Assembly (NCBI GenBank): GCA_021927905.1
Contig: BLLK01000047.1
Span: 2,542,001 to 2,606,000, forward strand
DNA length: 64,000 nt
From: Chaetoceros tenuissimus
Taxonomy: Eukaryota; Bacillariophyta; Thalassiosirophyceae; Chaetocerotales; Chaetocerotaceae
Reading direction: 5' to 3'
Both the position numbers and the translations under genes were made by a program. Under the pieces are notes generated by a model, which saw only the letters and a list, made by a program, of their open reading frames with translations, was not told where the DNA came from and did no database searches. Positions 43,798 through 55,700 of this stretch are shown here, one piece after another; position 1 is the stretch's first letter, and each line of letters opens with the position of its first letter.

Positions 43798-46700
43798 ATG
43801 AGTTTCAAGCTGAGTATCCTGGTATATCTCACTTTCGTATTGTTAGTGATACTAAGGGTCGCTCATGAAAAATCTCAAGTATCTTGGCGACTATACGCTT
43901 CAAATGATTACAGCAAATATTTGGAAAAGTGGGACCTGGTCTCTGTGCAACTATTCACGGATGTTGCGTGTGATGAAAGAAGTCGCATCGATCCATTGAA
44001 GGAAGGAAGATTAATATCATCTCTTGGTAAATCTTCGGGGTCGTTGAAGGTAGCGTTCAATGGCGATGAAACAACTTGGGTTCGGGCTTCAATTCCACGG
44101 AAACAAGCGTTTTGGATTGGTCTTAAATTTAATCGACAGAAGAATGTGAAGTGTGTCCGGATACTACAGAGGAAAGAGAATTTTATTAAGTATCTTAAGA
44201 TTCAAGAAAAGAATATGATCAAATGGAAAACGAAGATGGTGGCAACTTTATCACCAGGACTGAACACTATTTCAATATCTTCAAAATATCCTGATGAGAT
44301 TATTCCTCAAATTTCACCTTTGGATGATGAAATTTCAAAAATACCATCAGTATTAAAAAGCGATATACCAATACCTACAAAAGAACCAACATACATCACG
44401 CAAACGAACACCATGGCAAAGCACTCTAACAAGCCAACTTCAAACATAACAGAAGAAGAAAAAAGAGCAAAAGCAAATAAAAAATTGACCATCTTTGATG
44501 TTCCAAATGAAAGCAACAAAACATATCAACAAGAAGGTATAAATGTTTTCACAAAAACAATTGTCGCATTAGAGATAGAACAAAGTGAGACAAAAGAACA
44601 AATACAGAAAGAAGAACCTGACAAGTCAAATATATTCAAGAATAGAATACAGGCAAGGAATATAAATCCTACAAACTTAGTCAGTCAAAAACCATCTGTG
44701 TACGTCACAACTACACCTTCAAAACAACCATCTCTAACAAATAAGCCAACAACAATGCTATCAATGCAACCAACAATAATAGATAGCAATCTACCATCAT
44801 CAACTCCTTCCTCTCTGCCTTCTCATCAACCATCGATGCTTCAGTCAGAGGAGCCGTCTGTGTATCCAAGCTCTGTTCCGTCGGTTGTTGTGTCGCTATC
44901 ACCTTCGGTACTGGACTCTGGAAAACCATATTCGATACCATCGGATCTTCCATCACTTGCAATGAGTCAAATACCATCAAATGTACCATCACATCATCCA
45001 AGTCTGAGTAGCGAAAGACCGTCATCAATTCCAAGTGCATCAATATCTGTTACACCATCGTTGGTATTGAGTGACAAGCCTTCGTTGACTCCTTCCTCTC
45101 TTCCTAGTCATCAACCATCTATGCTTCAGTCAGAGGAGCCGTCTGTGTATCCAAGCTCTGTTCCGTCGGTTGTTGTGTCGCTATCACCTTCGGTGCTGGA
45201 CTCTGGACAACCATCTTCGATACCATCGGATCTTCCATCACTTGCAATGAGTCAAATACCATCAAATGTACCATCACATCAACCAAGTCTGAGTAGCGAA
45301 AGACCGTCATCAATTCCAAGTGCATCAATATCTGTTACACCATCGTTGGTATTGAGTGACAAGCCTTCGTTGACTCCTTCCTCTCTTCCTAGTCATCAAC
45401 CATCGATGCTTCAGTCAGAGGAGCCGTCTGTGTATCCAAGCTCTGTTCCGTCGGTTGTTGTGTCGCTATCACCTTCGGTGCTGGACTCTGGACAACCATC
45501 TTCGATACCATCGGATCTTCCATCACTTGCAATGAGTCAAATACCATCAAATGTACCATCGCATCAACCAAGTCTGAGTAGCGAAAGACCGTCATCAATT
45601 CCAAGTGCATCAATATCTGTTACACCATCGTTGGTATTGAGTGACAAGCCTTCGTTGACTCCTTCCTCTCTTCCTAGTCATCAACCATCGATGCTTCAGT
45701 CAGAGGAGCCGTCTGTGTATCCAAGCTCTGTTCCGTCGGTTGTTGTGTCGCTATCACCTTCGGTGCTGGACTCTGGACAACCATCTTCGATACCAACGGA
45801 TCTTCCATCACTTGCAATGAGTCAAATACCATCAAATGTACCATCACATCAACCAAGTCTGAGTAGCGAAAGACCGTCATCAATTCCAAGTGCATCAATA
45901 TCTGTTACACCATCGTTGGTATTGAGTGACAAGCCTTCATTGACTCCTTCCTCTCTTCCTAGTCATCAACCATCGATGCTTCAGTCAGAGGAGCAGTCTG
46001 TGTATCCAAGCTCTGTTCCGTCGGTAGTTGTGTCGCTATCACCTTCGGTGCTGGACTCTGGACAACCATCTTCGATACCATCGGATCTTCCATCACTTAC
46101 AATAAGTCAAATACCATCAAATGTACCATCGCATCAGCCAAGCACTAGTTACAAACCCACAATATTCTTGAGTTCAGCTCCATCTGAATGTATCAATGAA
46201 CCGAATTGGTTATCAGATGGTGGTTCTTCTTGTTCCGACTTAGAAAGTGTATCACCAGAAGTCCAAGTGATTTACTGTTCTCAGGTGCAGCCCAATGATC
46301 CAAACGGGAAATCAATATCAGAAGCTTGTTGCATGTGTGGAGGAGGAGTACACGTGTCCTTGAGACCGTCAGATCAACCTTCGTACACACCATCTTTTCA
46401 ACCATCGAAAGAACCTTCATCTGATCCATCAATGCTTCCCTCTCTTGTACCTACAATGAATGTTTCTCTTCAGCCTTCTGTAGAAACATCAAATCATCCC
46501 TCTGTATTTCATTCTTTGAATCCTTCGGAGTTGCCGTCTGTGTATCCAAGCTCTGTTCCGTCGGTAGTTGTGTCGCTATCACCTTCGGTGCTGGACTCTG
46601 GACAACCATCTTCGATACCATCGGATCTTCCATCACTTACAATAAGTCAAATACCATCAAATGTACCATCGCATCAGCCAAGCACTAGTTACAAACCCAC

Positions 46701-49700
46701 AATATTCTTGAGTTCAGCTCCATCTGAATGTATCAATGAACCGAATTGGTTATCAGATGGTGGTTCTTCTTGTTCCGACTTAGAAAGTGTATCACCAGAA
46801 GTCCAAGTGATTTACTGTTCTCAGGTGCAGCCCAATGATCCAAACGGGAAATCAATATCAGAAGCTTGTTGCATGTGTGGAGGAGGAGTACACGTGTCCT
46901 TGAGACCGTCAGATCAACCTTCGTACACACCATCTTTTCAACCATCGAAAGAACCTTCATCTGATCCATCAATGCTTCCCTCTCTTGTACCTACAATGAA
47001 TGTTTCTCTTCAGCCTTCTGTAGAAACATCAAATCATCCCTCTGTATTTCATTCTTTGAATCCTTCGGAGTTGCCGTCTGTGTATCCAAGCTCTGTTCCG
47101 TCGGTAGTTGTGTCGCTATCACCTTCGGTGCTGGACTCTGGACAACCATCTTCGATACCATCGGATCTTCCATCACTTACAATAAGTCAAATACCATCAA
47201 ATGTACCATCGCATCAGCCAAGCACTAGTTACAAACCCACAATATTCTTGAGTTCAGCTCCATCTGAATGTATCAATGAACCGAATTGGTTATCAGATGG
47301 TGGTTCTTCTTGTTCCGACTTAGAAAGTGTATCACCAGAAGTCCAAGTGATTTACTGTTCTCAGGTGCAGCCCAATGATCCAAACGGGAAATCAATATCA
47401 GAAGCTTGTTGCATGTGTGGAGGAGGAGTACACGTGTCCTTGAGACCGTCAGATCAACCTTCGTACACACCATCTTTTCAACCATCGAAAGAACCTTCAT
47501 CTGATCCATCAATGCTTCCCTCTCTTGTACCTACAATGAATGTTTCTCTTCAGCCTTCTGTAGAAACATCAAATCATCCCTCTGTATTTCATTCTTTGAA
47601 TCCTTCGGAGTTGCCGTCTGTGTATCCAAGCTCTGTTCCGTCGGTTGTTGTGTCGCTATCACCTTCGGTGCTGGACTCTGGACAACCATCTTCGATACCA
47701 TCGGATCTTCCATCACTTGCAATGAGTCAAATACCATCAAATGTACCATCACATCATCCAAGTCTGAGTAGCGAAAGACCGTCATCAATTCCAAGTGCAT
47801 CAATATCTGTTACACCATCGTTGGTATTGAGTGACAAGCCTTCGTTGACTCCTTCCTCTCTTCCTAGTCATCAACCATCGATGCTTCAGTCAGAGGAGCC
47901 GTCTGTGTATCCAAGCTCTGTTCCGTCGGTTGTTGTGTCGCTATCACCTTCGGTACTGGACTCTGGACAACCATCTTCGATACCATCGGATCTTCCATCA
48001 CTTGCAATGAGTCAAATACCATCAAATGTACCATCGCATCAACCAAGTCTGAGTAGCGAAAGACCGTCATCAATTCCAAGTGCATCAATATCTGTTACAC
48101 CATCGTTGGTATTGAGTGACAAGCCTTCGTTGACTCCTTCCTCTCTTCCTAGTCATCAACCATCGATGCTTCAGTCAGAGGAGCCGTCTGTGTATCCAAG
48201 CTCTGTTCCGTCGGTAGTTGTGTCGCTATCACCTTCGGTGCTGGACTCTGGACAACCATCTTCGATACCAACGGATCTTCCATCACTTGCAATGAGTCAA
48301 ATACCATCAAATGTACCATCACATCAACCAAGTCTGAGTAGCGAAAGACCGTCATCAATTCCAAGTGCATCAATATCTGTTACACCATCGTTGGTATTGA
48401 GTGACAAGCCTTCGTTGACTCCTTCCTCTCTTCCTAGTCATCAACCATCGATGCTTCAGTCAGAGGAGCCGTCTGTGTATCCAAGCTCTGTTCCGTCGGT
48501 TGTTGTGTCGCTATCACCTTCGGTGCTGGACTCTGGACAACCATCTTCGATACCAACGGATCTTCCATCACTTGCAATGAGTCAAATACCATCAAATGTA
48601 CCATCACATCATCCAAGTCTGAGTAGCGAAAGACCGTCATCAATTCCAAGTGCATCAATATCTGTTACACCATCGTTGGTATTGAGTGACAAGCCTTCGT
48701 TGACTCCTTCCTCTCTTCCTAGTCATCAACCATCGATGCTTCAGTCAGAGGAGCCGTCTGTGTATCCAAGCTCTGTTCCGTCGGTTGTTGTGTCGCTATC
48801 ACCTTCGGTGCTGGACTCTGGACAACCATCTTCGATACCATCGGATCTTCCATCACTTGCAATGAGTCAAATACCATCAAATGTACCATCGCATCAACCA
48901 AGTCTGAGTAGCGAAAGACCGTCATCAATTCCAAGTGCATCAATATCTGTTACACCATCGTTGGTATTGAGTGACAAGCCTTCGTTGACTCCTTCCTCTC
49001 TTCCTAGTCATCAACCATCGATGCTTCAGTCAGAGGAGCCGTCTGTGTATCCAAGCTCTGTTCCGTCGGTTGTTGTGTCGCTATCACCTTCGGTGCTGGA
49101 CTCTGGACAACCATCTTCGATACCATCGGATCTTCCATCACTTGCAATGAGTCAAATACCATCAAATGTACCATCGCATCAACCAAGTCTGAGTAGCGAA
49201 AGACCGTCATCAATTCCAAGTGCATCAATATCTGTTACACCATCGTTGGTATTGAGTGACAAGCCTTCGTTGACTCCTTCCTCTCTTCCTAGTCATCAAC
49301 CATCGATGCTTCAGTCAGAGGAGCCGTCTGTGTATCCAAGCTCTGTTCCGTCGGTTGTTGTGTCGCTATCACCTTCGGTGCTGGACTCTGGACAACCATC
49401 TTCGATACCATCGGATCTTCCATCACTTGCAATGAGTCAAATACCATCAAATGTACCATCGCATCAACCAAGTCTGAGTAGCGAAAGACCGTCATCAATT
49501 CCAAGTGCATCAATATCTGTTACACCATCGTTGGTATTGAGTGACAAGCCTTCGTTGACTCCTTCCTCTCTTCCTAGTCATCAACCATCGATGCTTCAGT
49601 CAGAGGAGCCGTCTGTGTATCCAAGCTCTGTTCCGTCGGTTGTTGTGTCGCTATCACCTTCGGTACTGGACTCTGGACAACCATCTTCGATACCATCGGA

Positions 49701-52700
49701 TCTTCCATCACTTGCAATGAGTCAAATACCATCAAATGTACCATCGCATCAACCAAGTCTGAGTAGCGAAAGACCGTCATCAATTCCAAGTGCATCAATA
49801 TCTGTTACACCATCGTTGGTATTGAGTGACAAGCCTTCGTTGACTCCTTCCTCTCTTCCTAGTCATCAACCATCGATGCTTCAGTCAGAGGAGCCGTCTG
49901 TGTATCCAAGCTCTGTTCCGTCGGTTGTTGTGTCGCTATCACCTTCGGTGCTGGACTCTGGACAACCATCTTCGATACCAACGGATCTTCCATCACTTGC
50001 AATGAGTCAAATACCATCAAATGTACCATCACATCATCCAAGTCTGAGTAGCGAAAGACCGTCATCAATTCCAAGTGCATCAATATCTGTTACACCATCG
50101 TTGGTATTGAGTGACAAGCCTTCGTTGACTCCTTCCTCTCTTCCTAGTCACAACCATCGATGCTTCAGTCAGAGGAGCCGTCTGTGTATCCAAGCTCTGT
50201 TCCGTCGGTTGTTGTGTCGCTATCACCTTCGGTGCTGGACTCTGGACAACCATCTTCGATACCATCGGATCTTCCATCACTTGCAATGAGTCAAATACCA
50301 TCAAATGTACCATCGCATCAACCAAGTCTGAGTAGCGAAAGACCGTCATCAATTCCAAGTGCATCAATATCTGTTACACCATCGTTGGTATTGAGTGACA
50401 AGCCTTCGTTGACTCCTTCCTCTCTTCCTAGTCATCAACCATCGATGCTTCAGTCAGAGGAGCCGTCTGTGTATCCAAGCTCTGTTCCGTCGGTAGTTGT
50501 GTCGCTATCACCTTCGGTGCTGGACTCTGGACAACCATCTTCGATACCAACGGATCTTCCATCACTTGCAATGAGTCAAATACCATCAAATGTACCATCA
50601 CATCAACCAAGTCTGAGTAGCGAAAGACCGTCATCAATTCCAAGTGCATCAATATCTGTTACACCATCGTTGGTATTGAGTGACAAGCCTTCGTTGACTC
50701 CTTCCTCTCTTCCTAGTCATCAACCATCGATGCTTCAGTCAGAGGAGCCGTCTGTGTATCCAAGCTCTGTTCCGTCGGTTGTTGTGTCGCTATCACCTTC
50801 GGTGCTGGACTCTGGACAACCATCTTCGATACCAACGGATCTTCCATCACTTGCAATGAGTCAAATACCATCAAATGTATCATCGACGTTTCTGTCTTTC
50901 AGACCGTCTTTTTTTCCGAGCATCGTGCCTTCATTTACTAAATCAGCAACACCATCTTGTTTACCCTCATCTTTTCCGAGCTTTGTACAATCATCCGTGC
51001 CTAGTGCTTTTCCAAGCAAAATCTGCTCTTCGGTTCCTTCATTGTTGGATTCAGATTCTCCGTCGGTCAAAGCATCGGAGTCACCAAGTTTGTTTTTTTC
51101 TTTAAGTCCAAGTATTCTACCATCTTTTAGTCCTAGCATGGTATCTTCAGATGTGCCTTCACTGACACCATCGGCTTTACAAAGTCGTCTTTCGTCAAGT
51201 GAGCCTTCATTGAAACCATCGGCTTTACCGAGTCGTCTTCCGTCAATTGTACCTTCGTATCAGCCAAGTTTGCTTCCATCTTTGTCATCGTCATTGAGAC
51301 CTACTATTGCACAGTCTTTGAGTCCTTCTATGGAACCAACTTCATTCCCATCTATTCTTCCATCAATAGAACAAAGTGATTTTCCAAGCTTGTCTCTACA
51401 ACCATCTTTAGGTCATCTCCTTCGGCCATTCCTACTTTTCATGGTCATACCAAATCACCCAGTTTCTCAGAGACACCAACGTCAAGCTCTTCCTTTAGTC
51501 CGTCACATCATTCCTCGTCTTCACCAAGCTATCATTCGTCGAGATCACCTTCATCATCTCCCAGCTTGAGTCTGAGACCGTCTCTTTCTGTTTTTCCTTC
51601 AAAAGCTCCTTCTGGCTACCCTTCTTATAGACCTAGTCCTTACCCAACGGAAAGTTTGACACATCGTCCATCGACAACTCCATCTCATCATCCATCAACA
51701 ATACCTTCATCATCTCCAACTATGAAACCTTCATCATCACCTTCCGATCAACCAACCATTCACCCTAGTATTTCTTTAAGACCATCGAACAATCCAAGTT
51801 TGATCCCTTCGAGTAAACCATCTCATGAACCTACACTATCTGTAAGACCGAGCTTAGATCCAACTTCACCTCCAACTTTCTCTGAATTTGTATCAAATTA
51901 TCCATCTCAATCCATGGTTCCATCTTTATATCCATCCTCATACCCATCATCACGACCTACTGAATTTCCCACGATGTTACGATCACAATTCGAAGGAGAT
52001 TTTTGTAGGAAGGATATTGAATGTTACCAGGGGAGTTGCATAAAAAACTCATGTAAATCAAGGGTAAGTGCAATTGTTACATGAGTTAGTTTTTTATATC
52101 TTATGTCACAGTGATATTTGTGAACTAAAACATTCGTTAAACCTCTTCAACATAGGATATTCATATCACTGTATTTCTTCCAAATGAACCCCACACCAAT
52201 CTTTTGCATTCTCCAGGAAAATGGCCAAAGGTGAATTCAGATTTAACCGGAGGCCTCATTATCGGTCCCGAAGATACTTTCCAACTATTTGGATCAATGC
52301 AAGTGTATTTTAAATTCACACAAGATGTTCCAGTGAACAAAGAGACCCGTATTAAATTTACAATCTTTGAGTCCAAGAAGGCAACGAATATAGGACTTTG
52401 TCTATATGGAGACTTCACTGGTGATTTTAAGAAGACGTACATCTATTGTATCAGTTTATTTGGAACTCGATTATCTGTAAGTCATGAAAACATTATGAGC
52501 ACGAGAAAAGATGCATCGCTCAACGGGAAAAGACCAAATATTGCTCTAGGTCAAGCGACTTATCAATCATCTTTGATTCAACCGGGATATTCAGACTTGG
52601 CAGTTGACGGGAATGTTGATCAGGTATTCCGCAGGGATAATTGGGAGCTTGACACTGTAACTAGTACAAAAAAAGAGAAGAATCCATGGTGGGAGGTGCA

Positions 52701-55700
52701 TCTGCAAGAAGAAAGCCTACTGAGAGAAGTTATTATATACAAAAGAATAGAGGATTACAAAGATGATCTTTCTGATTTCACATTGACCATCTATAGCAAT
52801 GATGATTTAATAGTTTTCAGAAGGATTTACATAGATGCAGCACCTGAAGTGTTGAAAATACCGTTACCGGATGTCATGGGAAAAAGACTGCGGATTTCTT
52901 TAAATGGGGGCTACGAGCGTGTCTTATCGTTAGCTGAAGTTGAGGTTTATGACGACTCCTACCTTTTTGACATTCCTTTCGGTTTCCTTTTGAGCTTTCC
53001 CACTTCTTTTATCAACAGAATAGCATTCATTCAAGATGACAGTGATAAAGACAATAGATCCTATACCATTAAAAATTTTGAGATCTACGAAAAACCTGTC
53101 CCAGAGATAAGAACTCCAGTAAGTAAATCATTTGGAACAAACTTTATACTCTTTGAAAATCTTCTCCTAAGTTGCCATTTCTTTAGACAAACAATTGGGT
53201 TCAAAGATTTGAATTTAAAGCTATGAATATTCAAGGGAATATTTTAGCGACCAGAAGCGACAATGGGCATTATATTGCTCTACGGAGTAATTCCAATGAT
53301 ATAGTTAGCCTCGCTCATGGTAAATCATACATTTACAACCGGTCGAAAGGTCAATTAAAAAGTCTAGCAGTATCAGATGAAGGAAAATTGGTTGCAGGCT
53401 TTACAGTTTCAGCTTACCTGGGATTAATCCAATTATTTAATGCTAGTGATATGGAAGTTCCTCTTGACGAAAAGGTATGGATGAATGGATACGGTAGTTC
53501 TGTTGCAATAAATAATTATTCCACAATGGTCGCTGTTGGAAGTCCAAATGAAAGGACTGTATACACATACTCTTTAACCGGCGGGTCTTTCCATTCCGAG
53601 AAAAGGATTAAGCTCCTCGATTCTGATGCGAACGACTTTGGGTTTAAAGTGGCTCTTTCCGAAAACGGGGAGACCATCGCAATTGCATCCCCACATTCAC
53701 ATGATCAAGTCAGGGATGTCGAGGCTGGTGGTATCCATGTATACGTCCTCATTAATGAAAGATGGATACCAGTAGCGGAGATATTGTATGGAAGAGGTTC
53801 TATGAGAAGACTGGGATTAGGTGGTCTTGCAGTTAACGTTAAAAGTGCACGTGTAGATGCTCTAGATGAGAATGAAATCTATTCCTTTGAGGTAAGTTGA
53901 ATACAGCGCTCATTATAAATCTATATCGAAATGCGAACTAGTCCGAACATTCATCTAACTAAATGTCAGTATGTTTATGAGTGTCTTGATTCACACGCTG
54001 TGACGGTTGGAACTGATGGTAATAAGTTTCGTCCTCGTTGTCAATGTATGAGTGGATTTGAGACATCTGGTCCTACACGAGGCAAAATACTGAAAGAAGG
54101 TGAAGTTTGTTTACCTTGTCTTGGGGACAGCGGAGCATGCGAGGACAGGCCAACAGCAGCTCCAACATCACATCCCACGGTTTCGATAACACCGAGTACA
54201 AATCCTACCTTTTCAAATGTTCCTTCCTTTCAACCAACATATTCAATGGCCCCAAGCATTTCACCAACAACGTCATATCCTAGCTTAAAACCATCTACAT
54301 CATCAGCACCTTCAGACTCTCCTTCAGATAACCCAACAAGCTATGGTTCACTATTTGACGGTGAGGCCTGTCGTATAGATTGGGAGTGTACAACATTTGT
54401 GTGCACAAATGGTTTGTGTGGTGGAAAGGTGAGATCTTTTCTATTTTTCTTGAATTCAAAGTTTTATTTTGACTCTGACAATATTTGAAAGTCTCTGGCA
54501 ATCAAAGCACCGCTGGATGAGCTTAGAGATGAAATCCTTGACGCTAAGCTCGCACTACCTCTTCCAAATTTGTCAACAAAAAGAAGAGGCGGAGTGATAG
54601 TTATGGATAAAAATAATGCACAAGTCTTTGGAGAAACATTCCGAATATTTGAACTATCAGAAGCTTTCGTGTTCAATAAAGATACAAGATTGCAAATGAG
54701 AATTAGTACTTTCGATGCAGATGCTATTTTAAACTTTTGTCTGTATGAAAGTATCGAAGATGCTCGAGAAAGTCATCAATGCCTTGATGTCATAAACAAT
54801 TTCACTCCCAATGATAAAATTGGTGACTTGCTTCAAAACAGAAAAACCAAAATACGATTTATTGCTTTTCAACAGTATGGCTCAACATCTTTGGATTACG
54901 GTTCGTGGATATCGGGAATTAGAATCGTCCAAGGCGAAAATACTGCAATTATTGGAGATGATGGCAAATGTATAGACCCACACGCAGAAACGGTGAAGGA
55001 AGAGACTGAAACTAGATGTATCTGTGAGCTCGGCTACGTTGCGTCCAATGGTGGAAGAGTCCAGGGACAGTTCGACGCTTGTGTTTCATGTATTTCTTCA
55101 TCACACTGTTTCTTCGAAGGGGATTCTTGTTTTGATAATGGTGAATGTGACATGGGGATTTGTGACAATGGTTTCTGCAAACTCAATGTAAGTCTTCTGA
55201 GATATTTGTTTTAATCAAGACAAAGAGGACTGTCCTCTAAGTAACCCTTTCATTTTCTACAAAAACTAGGATATCACTGGCTTAATTCAGAATGGAAAAA
55301 GTCTATCAAACTTCACAGCAAGTCTTGATATGTCATTCTCATCTGATGGCATCAATATATCAGGAGGTATTCGTGTGGAGAATCCTTGGACAATGCGCAT
55401 TTTTGGTGTAACCGATAAGATATACTACTTTCATAGTCCGGTCTATATTGATAAATTTTCATCAATTTCCTTCGATATTGAGTCATACGAGACCCCATCG
55501 AGCTGCAGCTTCTGTATATACGAAAACGAAACCGAATTCAAGTCGAGTTCGACACTAGTCGAAGATGAGGAAAGGTGCACTAATATAATTTTTGAAGAAA
55601 ATGGAACCTCGAAAGTCAGTATTACATTGGGCAGATTATTTGGTTACCGAAAAACCGAGATCAAATATCTCCGGATTGTCCAAGACAAAGGCAATAATAC

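Noticed and set aside
44711-50652. A ladder of minus-strand readings of 70-110 residues, all alike
   Set aside because: They are the antisense of the 285-bp and 540-bp coding repeats; they repeat with the same period and have no start signal or domain of their own.
44806-50876. Regular repeats considered as a CRISPR array
   Set aside because: Units are 285 bp, directly tandem without spacers, and in frame within a coding exon of a eukaryotic gene.
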